From assembly GCA_021793155.1 (NCBI GenBank), contig JAJYTF010000019.1, positions 1-64,000 of the forward strand: a DNA stretch of 64,000 nt, in the 5' to 3' direction. Below, piece by piece: positions 1 to 7,710 of this stretch. Within the stretch, counting starts at the first letter, position 1. Each line of letters begins with the position of its first letter. The DNA is from Pseudomonadota bacterium. Its GTDB lineage: Bacteria; Pseudomonadota; Alphaproteobacteria; Rhodospirillales; Magnetospirillaceae. The translations under genes were made by a program, and so were the position numbers. The notes beneath the pieces were generated by a model. It was given only the letters and a program-made list of their open reading frames with translations. It was not told the origin of the DNA and searched no databases.

Positions 1-1
1 T

Positions 2-127
2 TTCCTCATGCTCATGTTCCTCATCATCCACGTCTACTTCGCCACCACCGGACACACCCCGCTGGCGCACATCAAGGCGATGATCACCGGATGGGAGGAC
101 GAGGTCGAGGAAACCCACGCAAGGTAA
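2..127 (+). CDS. C-terminal end of a membrane cytochrome b subunit (partial)
   Basis: Only the last 41 codons lie in the window. They read as the end of a transmembrane helix followed by [20 protein letters not shown] and then GWEDE and a short polar tail. A His in the last helix followed by a [12 protein letters not shown]-type tail is typical of the cytochrome b membrane anchors of formate dehydrogenase or thiosulfate reductase type enzymes, where the helices carry heme b and pass electrons to or from quinone. Which enzyme it serves cannot be decided without the upstream genes. The stop is 56 bases before the next start. Confidence 0.6.
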   Translation, partial: FLMLMFLIIHVYFATTGHTPLAHIKAMITGWEDEVEETHAR

Positions 128-183
128 GTATGTGCATGCCAATCCAAGAGCTTTTTTTCGTAAAGGAAAAAAGGGGGAAAGTT

Positions 184-2022
184 ATGAATACAGTATCCAA
201 AGGTGTGCTGATTGCACTGATGTCGTCAGGACTTGCCCTGCCGATGGCAGCCTACGCGGCAAGTGACCCGCCGCCGACGAATGCCGAACTGATGAAGCAG
301 ATCGACATGCTGTCGAAGCAGATCGAGCAGTTGAAGAACCAGGTCAAGGCGAACGAAGACAAAACCACTCAAGATACGAAGACCGCGACCGATACGGCCA
401 AGAAGGCGTCGGACAAGGTCGACGATCTGAAACGCCAGGTTGTTCGCGACGAGGGTAAAGCGATCAACAACTGGCTGACCATCGGCGGCGACTACCGCTT
501 CCGCGTCGACTCCTTGGGCGGCACGACCCAACCGTTCACCGACGTCTTCGCCACCTTTGCCAACGCCCAGGCGGCGCTGCAGGGCGACTTCTTCTCGAAC
601 CCGACGGGCGTTTCACGCTACTTCGGGTCGATGGGCATGTCGACGGCCGCAGCCCTGAGTGCCCTCAGCGGCTTCTCCTCGGCAATGACCGGGGCGCGGA
701 CCTTTGACGCGGCGATGGCCTTCCTGAGCAACCCGAATAACCGCGCGCTGGTGCAGGGCTTGGGGGCCTTTGCCCAGTACACGCCGGCCTACAAGCCGCA
801 AATGGACACGCTTTTCACCAACCGCTTCGGCCTCGACCTGCACGCCAAGGCCACCGAGGACGTGACCGTCACGGCGCGCTTCCTCGCCTACAAGATCTTC
901 GGCGCGCAGGACGACAACGCCATCGTCAACGGGGGACCGGGCGGCGCGGCGCCGTTCTTCGCCGACCGCGTCGGCGTATTCGACGGGACGCTGGGCCATG
1001 TTCCGTCCAACAGCTATCTGGACGTCGATCGTGCCTACGCCACGTGGAGCAATATCGGCGACGAGCCGATCTGGTTCTCGGTGGGCCGCCGGCCGTCGAC
1101 CAACGGCGCGCCGAGCAACCTGCGTCTCGATAACCCGCGGCCCGGCAACGGCGGCACCCCGTCGATCCTGGTCGACTACGCCTTTGACGGCATGACCATC
1201 GGCTATGCCCCCGACATTGACGCGCTGCCGGGCGCCTACGCGAAGATCTGCTATGGCCGCGGCTTCCAGAGCGGCTTCCGCGACGAACCCTATCCGACCA
1301 ACACGGTAGCCAACACCGACATGCTCGGCGTCGCGGTGCTCCCCATCGATACCGACCCACTGCGCGTGTGGACCCAGTGGAACCGAGGCTTCAACATCTT
1401 CGACGCGCCGCAGATGTACGGTACCTATTTCGGTAATGTCGGCCCAACGGTGGATCTGGGCAATATCGACTGGTTCGGCGCCGGCGCAATGAGCACTATC
1501 AAGCATGTCGGTGTCGGCAATCTGAACATGTTCTTCGATGCCGCGACCAGCATCACCCATCCGAATCACAATGTCTCGTCGCAGTTCGGCTTCATGGGGC
1601 TGATGACCGGACAATTCTTCCAGCCCGAAGACCCGACCAGCAAGATGGGCTGGGGCATTTACACCGGTGTTCGATATGATCTTCCGACAAATACCAAGCT
1701 CGGATTCGAATACAATCACGGCTCCAAGAACTGGATTACCTTCGCCCCTGCTGCCGACGACATGTGGACATCAAAAGTAGGGACCCGCGGCAATGTCTAT
1801 GAAACCTATGTAATCCAGGAACTTAACTATAAGCCAATATCATCATACTTCAGCAAGGCATTCTTCCGCCTTGGTGTACAGTATTACGACTTCCAGTACA
1901 CTGGCAGCAACGACTGGGTCGGTGCTCCAATGCCCATGTCGGCGGTCGCCGGACAGCTGATGCCGATGACGCCGCTGAAGGACGCCTACGACGTTTATGG
2001 AACCTTCGAGGTCAAGTTCTGA
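184..2022 (+). CDS. DUF3373-type outer-membrane beta-barrel protein
   Basis: I start this 612-residue protein at the ATG at 184. A purine-rich AAAGGAAAAAAGGGGGAAA tract lies just upstream and a clear signal peptide follows, cleaved after about residue 25 (AYAASD). An earlier in-frame start at 91 would overlap the upstream gene. After the signal come a Pro-rich turn and a coiled-coil of about 50 residues (NAELMKQIDMLSKQIEQL). The rest is Gly/Asp/aromatic-rich and ends in an aromatic strand with terminal F (YGTFEVKF), as outer-membrane barrels do. Patterns such as GGDYRFRVDS and WFSVGRRPS resemble the DUF3373 family, common in metal- and sulfur-respiring bacteria. The exact substrate or partner is unknown. 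A cytochrome b lies upstream. Confidence 0.7.
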   Translation: MNTVSKGVLIALMSSGLALPMAAYAASDPPPTNAELMKQIDMLSKQIEQLKNQVKANEDKTTQDTKTATDTAKKASDKVDDLKRQVVRDEGKAINNWLTIGGDYRFRVDSLGGTTQPFTDVFATFANAQAALQGDFFSNPTGVSRYFGSMGMSTAAALSALSGFSSAMTGARTFDAAMAFLSNPNNRALVQGLGAFAQYTPAYKPQMDTLFTNRFGLDLHAKATEDVTVTARFLAYKIFGAQDDNAIVNGGPGGAAPFFADRVGVFDGTLGHVPSNSYLDVDRAYATWSNIGDEPIWFSVGRRPSTNGAPSNLRLDNPRPGNGGTPSILVDYAFDGMTIGYAPDIDALPGAYAKICYGRGFQSGFRDEPYPTNTVANTDMLGVAVLPIDTDPLRVWTQWNRGFNIFDAPQMYGTYFGNVGPTVDLGNIDWFGAGAMSTIKHVGVGNLNMFFDAATSITHPNHNVSSQFGFMGLMTGQFFQPEDPTSKMGWGIYTGVRYDLPTNTKLGFEYNHGSKNWITFAPAADDMWTSKVGTRGNVYETYVIQELNYKPISSYFSKAFFRLGVQYYDFQYTGSNDWVGAPMPMSAVAGQLMPMTPLKDAYDVYGTFEVKF

Positions 2023-2049
2023 CACGCCTCAACACAACGGGAGTAACCG

Positions 2050-2373
2050 ATGAAAAAGACCCTGATTGCCACTGTCCTGCTGGCCGTTGTCGCCGTGTCG
2101 GCACCGACCTTCTCGGGCACGGCGTTCGCCGACGAAACAAAAATGGTCGGTGTCATCAACAAGATCACCTTGGCCCCCGACGGGAAGTCGGCGGTCGCCG
2201 TCCTCAAGGATAATAAAACCGGCCAGGACATCAGCATCTTCATCGACGACGACCTGACGCTCGACAAGCTCAAGGACCATCGGATCGTCGAAGGCGATGA
2301 AATTCGCACGAAGTACGAACCGGAAGGCGAAAAGAATCACAGCAAGTCGTTCCTGAAGACGGCGGGCTGCTGA
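2050..2373 (+). CDS. Small secreted protein of unknown function
   Basis: This 107-residue protein follows the outer-membrane gene after 27 bases with a GGGAG ribosome-binding site, so the two are probably cotranscribed. Residues 1-27 form a signal peptide ending AFA. The mature part is a small beta-rich domain with alternating strands (MVGVINKITL, SAVAVLKD, ISIFIDDDLTL, GDEIRTKYE), similar in style to periplasmic OB-like or copper-binding-size domains. The only cysteine is the last residue. I do not recognise the family. The context suggests a periplasmic partner of the outer-membrane protein or of the upstream cytochrome. Confidence 0.7.
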   Translation: MKKTLIATVLLAVVAVSAPTFSGTAFADETKMVGVINKITLAPDGKSAVAVLKDNKTGQDISIFIDDDLTLDKLKDHRIVEGDEIRTKYEPEGEKNHSKSFLKTAGC

Positions 2374-2380
2374 GCTTGAC

Positions 2381-2413
2381 GCGACGCCGCCGATCGTTCG
2401 CGGCGGCGGTCGC
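2381..2413 (+). terminator. GC-rich hairpin after the small secreted protein
   Basis: GCGAC.CCGCCG pairs with CGGCGG.GGTCGC around a short loop just downstream of the stop at 2373. There is no T-run, so it may be an mRNA 3' stabilising hairpin or a factor-dependent terminator rather than a classical intrinsic terminator. Confidence 0.35.
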
Positions 2414-2512
2414 TCCGGCATGCGCCTCCATCCTGCCCCTGGGATGGGGCGCATGCCGGAAGAGTTCTTCGCAACGGAAAAGATGGTCCATCGAACCGGA
2501 TAGAGGGCTCTG

Positions 2513-3379
2513 TTGAAAGTCAACGGTTGGAAGGTCGCTCTGTGGGGCGCATTGGCTGTCTTCGCCAACCTGCCGGCTGGTGCCGCGGATCTCGGCGACA
2601 TCGGCGCCGTGCCCCAGCTTGATCGGGCCGCGCAAGCACGCTATTCGGCATTCCTGGAAGCACGCCAACATCGGGCCTTCGCCATCGCCCCCGGCGGCAC
2701 CTGGGGCATGGCGATCGAGCAGCCGACAGCGGCCGCGGCCATCGCCGCGGCAATGCAATCCTGCCGCAAGGAAACCACCCAACCCTGCCATCCCTATGCG
2801 GTGGACGACCGGGTGGTCTTCGACCAGGAGGGCTGGGTGGCTTCGTGGCAAACCGGTCCTGTTCCAAGCCGCAAGGCGCCGATTGGCATCGAAAAAGGCC
2901 AACGGTTCCCCAATCTTGCCCTGACCTCACCATCCGGCCAGCCGGTCACCCTGGCCGACCTGAAGGGTCAAGTGGTCGTGCTGCATTTCTGGGGAAGCTG
3001 GTGTTCGTTCTGCCAGAAGGAACTGCCGGACCTGCAGCAGCTCTACCAGTCCCTGGCGCCGTTGCGCCGTGTGGCCTTCGTCCTGGTGCAGACGCGTGAA
3101 CCGATCGAGGCTTCACGGCGCTGGGCCGAACGGCAAGGCTACAGCTTGCCACTGTACGACTCGGGCATCGCCCAAAGGGGCGGCAGCAAGCTGCGTCTGG
3201 CGGACGGAACCTTCGTAGAAGATCGCTCTGTCGCGGACCAGTTCCCGACCACCTATGTCCTCGATCGCGATGGAATTGTCGCCTTTGATCATCCAGGGCT
3301 GGTCGCCCGCTGGCTTGACTATGCCGCGCTGATCCGTCATCTGGCGGGTTTCCCGGCAGAAACGGCATCAACTTATTAA
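2513..3379 (+). CDS. TlpA-like periplasmic thioredoxin-fold protein
   Basis: The 288-residue protein uses a TTG start with GAGGG upstream and has an N-terminal signal peptide ending near AGAADL. Residues 25-120 form an unassigned N-terminal domain with two Cys (84 and 92) that could form a disulfide. Residues 128-280 are a thioredoxin/AhpC-TSA fold: GQRFPNLAL, then VVVLHFWGSWCSFCQKELP with a CxxC redox site at 164/167, and FPTTYVLDRDG carrying the cis-Pro. This is a membrane-proximal or periplasmic disulfide reductase of the TlpA/ResA type, of use in cytochrome c maturation. The substrate is not evident. Transcribed alone. Confidence 0.75.
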   Translation: MKVNGWKVALWGALAVFANLPAGAADLGDIGAVPQLDRAAQARYSAFLEARQHRAFAIAPGGTWGMAIEQPTAAAAIAAAMQSCRKETTQPCHPYAVDDRVVFDQEGWVASWQTGPVPSRKAPIGIEKGQRFPNLALTSPSGQPVTLADLKGQVVVLHFWGSWCSFCQKELPDLQQLYQSLAPLRRVAFVLVQTREPIEASRRWAERQGYSLPLYDSGIAQRGGSKLRLADGTFVEDRSVADQFPTTYVLDRDGIVAFDHPGLVARWLDYAALIRHLAGFPAETASTY

Positions 3380-3965
3380 TCTGTGGCATCTTCGCGCGCG
3401 CTGATCGCGCCTTCCCCGTCAAACCGTCGGTAAAAATCGTTCAGTTGCCAGGCTCTTCGCTTTTGCCGCCGCAGGTCACGCAGTTTTATCGCCGTCGAGG
3501 TCGCCTCCACGAACCCGCTTCGCCACCAGCGGCATCTCACTATGTGACGGCGGCGGGTTTCATCGGTCGGCGGATCAGTCTGAAGGTTGGGAAGGCGGTT
3601 GATGCGGCGGGACGCACCGGTCAGGGAGGCTGCCGTGGCGGCCTGCCTGTTCGTATGGTCCGCAGCAAGCTCGTCCAGGAGGGGAAGACAAGATAGACGG
3701 TGAGGCTGCGGATGTGTTCGAAGAGACGCATCCAACCGGCATAGCGGCTTCATCTGTCCGCTGTCGTCCAGATCCTTGACGATGTGGGCGAACAGGCCGT
3801 CGAAGTGGTCCGGCGGCACCCCGTCAAGCGTCTGTCGGATGTGATTGTCGCAGGGGATCTTCGTCATGCCGAACAGCGTGTGGGCGTTTTCCGAGTCAGA
3901 GGGGAAGCTCTTTCTTAACGACGCCGTGCCTCTGGGCCACCCACTGTTCTGGCGCTGGCGACAAA
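3380..3965 (-). pseudogene. Degenerate transposase remnant
   Basis: On the minus strand an interrupted reading frame contains ENAHTLFGMTKIPCDNHIR followed by QTLDGVPPDHFDGLF. This closely follows the N-terminal pattern of a DDE transposase group (IPCDNxIRxMLD..xP..) found in many Rhodospirillales. The match covers about 60 residues; the rest has drifted and includes the short LRRQKRRAWQLNDFYRRF tail. No intact start, catalytic triad or terminal repeats are visible, so this is a dead fragment. Confidence 0.5.
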
Positions 3966-3971
3966 GGCTGA

Positions 3972-4104
3972 ACCGCCAAGCGCCCGCCAAAGGCGGGCTC
4001 GCCAAGACGCCAAGGGGACAGAATGGTAGGAGCCGCGTCGCCTCCGCGGATTCGGTGCCTTGGCGTTCTTGGCGTAGCCCTTCGCCGGAAGGGCGCTTGG
4101 CGGT
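3972..4104. repeat. Palindromic repeat element (REP/BIME-like)
   Basis: Two arms, 3972-4015 and 4058-4104, are imperfect inverted repeats that start ACCGCCAAGCGCCC and end GACGCCAAGG or GAACGCCAAGG when read outward to inward. Each arm also contains its own small hairpin (GCCCGCC/GGCGGGC in the left arm). The 42-base centre is unrelated. It looks like a dispersed palindromic element and encodes nothing. Confidence 0.6.
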
Positions 4105-4258
4105 GAAAAACTCACAGCGCCGCCGCCGAAAAGCATGTTGGGTTATCGCCCAACGCCCTTACCTCCGGCCTGTTCTGTCAAAATGATGGTGTGGACGACC
4201 GCTGCTTCGCCACCCCGCGCCGTGATCACCCGCCCTCGACGGCTGCAATCAGCCGCTC

Positions 4259-4376
4259 CCGAAGATCCGAAGACAAGAGGTTTCGTCATAAGGGCTGACC
4301 TCCTTCACCAGCCCTTATCTTGAATCAGATCTTGGTCTCCAGAGGAATGCCCTGCCAATTCTTTGAGAACAGAACA
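4259..4376. repeat. Direct repeat, left copy, beside the PEP-CTERM gene
   Basis: About 118 bases that recur in the same orientation at 5377-5493, roughly 75-80 percent identical by eye. The shared core contains AGAGGTTTCGTCA, then a hairpin (AAGGGCTG, 11-base loop, CAGCCCTT), then TCAGAT and GAGGAAT blocks. The two copies bracket the PEP-CTERM gene and its promoter. Between 4105 and 4258 I see no gene. Confidence 0.6.
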
Positions 4377-4499
4377 TACTCCAATTGTTACCAGAGCCCA
4401 TTCCGGCCGATTCAACGACGATTCCTAATCGGGCACATCTGAAATGCGTGCCAATCAGGAGGAGTGCGCGCTGCCTGCAGATCCATAGGCTGAAACGGC

Positions 4500-5219
4500 C
4501 TACCCGGCGAAGACGGCCTTGCTGGAGCGCCCACGCCGGAGCCAGCCGAGGAGTGCCGCGCCAGTGGCCAGCAAGGCGATCGAGCCAGGTTCGGGAACCG
4601 CGGAAACCGGGGAAATCGTCACCCTGCCATTCCCGCCGCCGGTGGCCAGGGTGATCGACGCGTCCCCGACGTACCCATCAACGGCGGAAATATCGACATA
4701 GGACAGGCCACCTGCACCAGTAGAGCTTATAGTACCACAGCAACTTCCGTCGCTGCCGTCGACACCGGCGACATTGCCACTGCTTTCGCTGAGCGCTGAT
4801 GACACCGTGCTCGCGTTCCCCCCGTTGGGACCGCGGTCATAGGTCCCGCCGCCGCCGCCGCCTGCCACGAGCAATGCGTTGGTCCCGGTCACGTACACAA
4901 AGCTGCCGCCACCTCCGCCGCTGGACGTTCCGTAAGAGGTGCCCAACCCGCCGACAACGATGCCAAGCACCTCACCCGCCGACAGGCTGTACAAACCGGA
5001 AGCATTGGCGCCAAGCCCCCCAGTCCCGCCAAAGGGATTGCCGCCCTGTGCCCCTACTGCATCAATGGCATACTCGCCCGTTGCCGAGGTGGTGAAGGTA
5101 TACGTTCCCGGCGTAAAGGAGATCGGGGTGGCATATGCCGTTCCAGCCATGACGGCGGCAAGTATCATTGTAATAGGTGCAACGCACATAAGCATTTTAG
5201 TTGACGATGTAATACCCAT
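4500..5219 (-). CDS. Glycine-rich PEP-CTERM sorted exported protein
   Basis: The 239-residue protein has a signal peptide (cleavage after about residue 30, GTAYA). Its centre is very rich in Gly, Ser and Thr, with GGTGG, SSGGGGGS and GGGGGGT runs and AIDAVGAQGGNP, resembling glycine-rich surface adhesin-like domains. It ends with a canonical PEP-CTERM signal: VPEPGSIALLATGAALLGWL followed by RRGR. In known systems this tail is recognised by exosortase (EpsH/XrtA) during export together with exopolysaccharide. No exosortase is in this window. The ATG at 5219 has GGAGA six bases upstream. Function beyond surface localisation is unknown. Confidence 0.85.
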   Translation of the reverse strand: MGITSSTKMLMCVAPITMILAAVMAGTAYATPISFTPGTYTFTTSATGEYAIDAVGAQGGNPFGGTGGLGANASGLYSLSAGEVLGIVVGGLGTSYGTSSGGGGGSFVYVTGTNALLVAGGGGGGTYDRGPNGGNASTVSSALSESSGNVAGVDGSDGSCCGTISSTGAGGLSYVDISAVDGYVGDASITLATGGGNGRVTISPVSAVPEPGSIALLATGAALLGWLRRGRSSKAVFAG

Positions 5220-5376
5220 TTAATTTCTCCAGCTTCAGACAGCAGATACTTGCAACGGGCCACTGCAATTCTCGCGCCACAGATACATGAACTGATAATC
5301 CAACGGGTTAGCGGATACCCGCACGGCGCCGGGTGACGCTCTGTAAAGTGAAGCGACGCGGTGGCGACGGCCGCCC

Positions 5377-5493
5377 CCGAAAGCCCGAGGAAAGAGGTTT
5401 CGTCACGAGGGCTGACTTCCTTCACCGGCCCTTATCGTGGATCAGATTTCCACCTACGGAGGAATTCCCCGTCGATTCTCCGAGAGCGGAAAA
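5377..5493. repeat. Direct repeat, right copy, beside the PEP-CTERM gene
   Basis: Second copy of the repeat at 4259-4376, same orientation. It lies between the PEP-CTERM promoter region and the end of the phosphoribosyltransferase gene. A separate strong hairpin with GCCTGAAAAAGC and GCTTTTTCAAGGC arms follows at 5511-5538. Its T-run is missing on both strands, and it overlaps the last codons of the minus-strand gene. Confidence 0.6.
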
Positions 5494-5497
5494 TGCT

Positions 5498-6244
5498 CTA
5501 GGTTTTTTGAGCCTGAAAAAGCTCCGCTTTTTCAAGGCGTAAGCGCCGCTCTGGCTGAAGACCCCGACTCGAGGTGATCGCATGACGCCCTTGAGCCGAG
5601 CCATGTCCCTGTTCCGCTTGTCTCAACAGGTCAGCCACCTGGTTGTCATGGATCTGGTGGAAGTCTTCGTAGTAGTGGCTCAACGCCTCGATTTGCGGCG
5701 ACGAGATCAGGCACACCATATCATCGACCTCGCCCGACAGGTCTTCCAGCGCATCGGACCCGGCAACCGGGACGGCCAGCACGATACGGGCCGGCGATTG
5801 GCGGCGAAGCCCTCGAATGGCGGCACGCATCGTCGCGCCGGTGTTGATGCCGTCATCGACGACGATCACCACCCGCCCTTTCACCTGGGCATGCGGACGA
5901 TCGCCCAGGTACAACCGTCGGCGCCGTTCGATTTCACCCAGTTGGCGCTCGGTTTCGCGGCGCAATTCATCCGAGTCGCCACCGGGCCGCGCCCCGGCCC
6001 GGCCGATGCCGACCAACTGCGGCGGGCTGCCGTCCACTATGGCGCCGACCACGCATTCCGGATCCCGGGAAACGCCGATCTTGCGAACCAGCAACACGTC
6101 GAACGGCGAGTCCAGAATGCGGGCAACCTCATAGGCGATCGGTACGCCACCACGCGGCAGAGCGAGGACCAACGGATGGCGATCCTTGTACCGCAGCAGC
6201 TTCTTGCCCAGGCGGTGGCCGGCGTCGCAGCGGTCCTTGAACAT
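5498..6244 (-). CDS. Phosphoribosyltransferase-domain protein
   Basis: This 248-residue protein carries the type I phosphoribosyltransferase fold. LALPRGGVPIAYEVA (about 27-41) binds pyrophosphate, and VVIVVDDGINTGAT (125-138) is the PRPP-binding loop with the two acidic residues. Between them lies the extended hood segment. Proteins of this type are usually annotated as general phosphoribosyltransferases of unknown substrate and often sit near stress or dormancy genes. The last 25 residues after SSRGL are basic, carry no domain and are partly encoded by a hairpin, so the natural end may have been extended by loss of an earlier stop. Monocistronic on the minus strand. Confidence 0.8.
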   Translation of the reverse strand: MFKDRCDAGHRLGKKLLRYKDRHPLVLALPRGGVPIAYEVARILDSPFDVLLVRKIGVSRDPECVVGAIVDGSPPQLVGIGRAGARPGGDSDELRRETERQLGEIERRRRLYLGDRPHAQVKGRVVIVVDDGINTGATMRAAIRGLRRQSPARIVLAVPVAGSDALEDLSGEVDDMVCLISSPQIEALSHYYEDFHQIHDNQVADLLRQAEQGHGSAQGRHAITSSRGLQPERRLRLEKAELFQAQKT

Positions 6245-6495
6245 GACGCCCCACTCCAGCCGACTCCACTGCCGACGACATTACGATCCCTGGCCGCCGG
6301 CCAGCTTGATCCAGATTAAGAATCGGCCTCCCGAGTTGGCATAGCATAAAGCATCTCGTATTCTGCGGATCGGCCCCGCTTGGTCGCCGCTCCCTGTGCA
6401 AGTAGCAGGAAACCGGGATGCCGGCCGCAACGGTCACCGGGCCTTGATCATCGGGACCAGACAACCGTGCGGCCGATGCGAGGGAAACGCAAGCC

Positions 6496-6828
6496 ATGCG
6501 GGCCATGTCAATCATCGCGCTCGCCGCCGCATTGATCCCCTGCGGTGTCGCCCGAGCAGAAGACTTTCCGGGGGATCCGGTGGCCGGGCGGGCACTGGCC
6601 GAAAAGGTTTGCGCCGTCTGTCATCTCGTCGGCCGAACCGGCAGGCCTGCCCGGGCCGAACGCAGCCTGGATGAAATCGCCGCCGATCCTCGCATGACGC
6701 CGCGGGCTTTGATCTTCTGGCTGACCAGCACGCCCCACCCGACCATGCCGAGCCTCATCCTGTCGCCCGAAGAAGCTCGCGACATAACAGCCTTCATCCT
6801 TAGCCTGAACAAGACCGACACCAGATAA
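6496..6828 (+). CDS. Small class I cytochrome c
   Basis: A 110-residue secreted protein with signal peptide ending ARAED. A single heme site CAVCH is at residues 39-43, and a likely axial Met is at 84 in HPTMPSL. This is the usual arrangement of a monoheme class I cytochrome c acting as a periplasmic electron carrier. The start is the second reasonable Met cluster (MRAMSII), which gives a normal signal length. It ends seven bases before pcm, so the pair may be cotranscribed although the functions are unrelated. Confidence 0.85.
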   Translation: MRAMSIIALAAALIPCGVARAEDFPGDPVAGRALAEKVCAVCHLVGRTGRPARAERSLDEIAADPRMTPRALIFWLTSTPHPTMPSLILSPEEARDITAFILSLNKTDTR

Positions 6829-6834
6829 TCCGCA

Positions 6835-7533
6835 ATGGATGAGCACGAGGAGATTCGCCGCCAGCATCTGGTACAACGGGTCGCCCATGAACTACGGAGC
6901 CTCGAAGGACGTACCGGCTGCCGACTTTCACCGGACGTGGAAGCCGCGATGGGCGCGGTGCCGCGCCACTTGTTCGTCGCCCGGGGCATGGAGCCAGCCG
7001 CGTATGACGATACCGCCCTGCCCATCGGCTGGCAGCAGACCATCTCGCAACCCACAGTCGTTGCCCTGATGACCGAACTGCTTCGCCCCCGCAAGGGGCA
7101 CATCGTGCTCGAGGTCGGCACCGGCTCTGGATATCAGGCGGCAATCCTCTCGCACTTGGTGGAACGGGTCTACACCGTCGAGCGAATCCCGCAGTTAGCC
7201 GAACAGGCCGCCGAAAGGCTGAAGCACCTCGGCATTTCCAATGTCGAGGTGAGGTGGGGCGACGGCCGCCGGGGCTGGCCGGAACACGCACCTTATGACG
7301 GCATCGTCGTGACGGCTGCGGCGGAGCGCACGCCGTCGGAGCTGCCGCCGCAACTAAAGGCCGGCGGGCGGTTGGTACTGCCTTTGGGCAATCATCCCCT
7401 GGCGCAGGAATTGTGGGTCTTCGACAAGACCGAGGATGGCAGCCTGGACGGCCGTTCGGTCCTGGCCGTTGCCTTCGTTCCCCTGGTCAGCCTGCCGGCC
7501 GACGGCAATCCGTCACCCCGGGCCAATGGCTAG
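6835..7533 (+). CDS. pcm: Protein-L-isoaspartate O-methyltransferase
   Basis: The 232-residue protein matches the Pcm family along its length. RHLFVARGMEPAAYDDTALPI and the family's QTISQPTVVA block bind substrate, and VLEVGTGSGYQAAIL (91-105) is the S-adenosylmethionine motif I. The VEVRWGDGRRGW and YDGIVVTAAAE motifs follow. It repairs isoaspartyl residues in damaged proteins by methyl esterification in the cytoplasm. The C-terminus is slightly longer than usual with a polar tail. Confidence 0.9.
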   Translation: MDEHEEIRRQHLVQRVAHELRSLEGRTGCRLSPDVEAAMGAVPRHLFVARGMEPAAYDDTALPIGWQQTISQPTVVALMTELLRPRKGHIVLEVGTGSGYQAAILSHLVERVYTVERIPQLAEQAAERLKHLGISNVEVRWGDGRRGWPEHAPYDGIVVTAAAERTPSELPPQLKAGGRLVLPLGNHPLAQELWVFDKTEDGSLDGRSVLAVAFVPLVSLPADGNPSPRANG

Positions 7534-7710
7534 GCGCTCGGAACAACCAGGAGTATTGCGGCGACTATTGTCGTGTTGTCACCCGGAGATTTGTTCGCTA
7601 TTCTTAATTGAAGGGCCGTTTATAATTTTTATTCTACCGGTTCTACGCTATTTGAGTGAAGCCGGGGGTGAGGCGTGCCCTTCGAAAGCGACGCGTCAGG
7701 GGATTGACCG

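Noticed and set aside
613-1719. Long minus-strand frame opposite the outer-membrane protein gene
   Set aside because: It overlaps a gene with signal peptide, ribosome-binding site and family pattern; the reverse translation is Arg/Ala/Gly-rich and typical of codon-bias shadows.
5511-5538. GAAAAAGC/GCTTTTTC hairpin as an intrinsic terminator
   Set aside because: No T-run follows on either strand, and the stem lies within the last codons of the phosphoribosyltransferase frame. It is recorded only as a hairpin.
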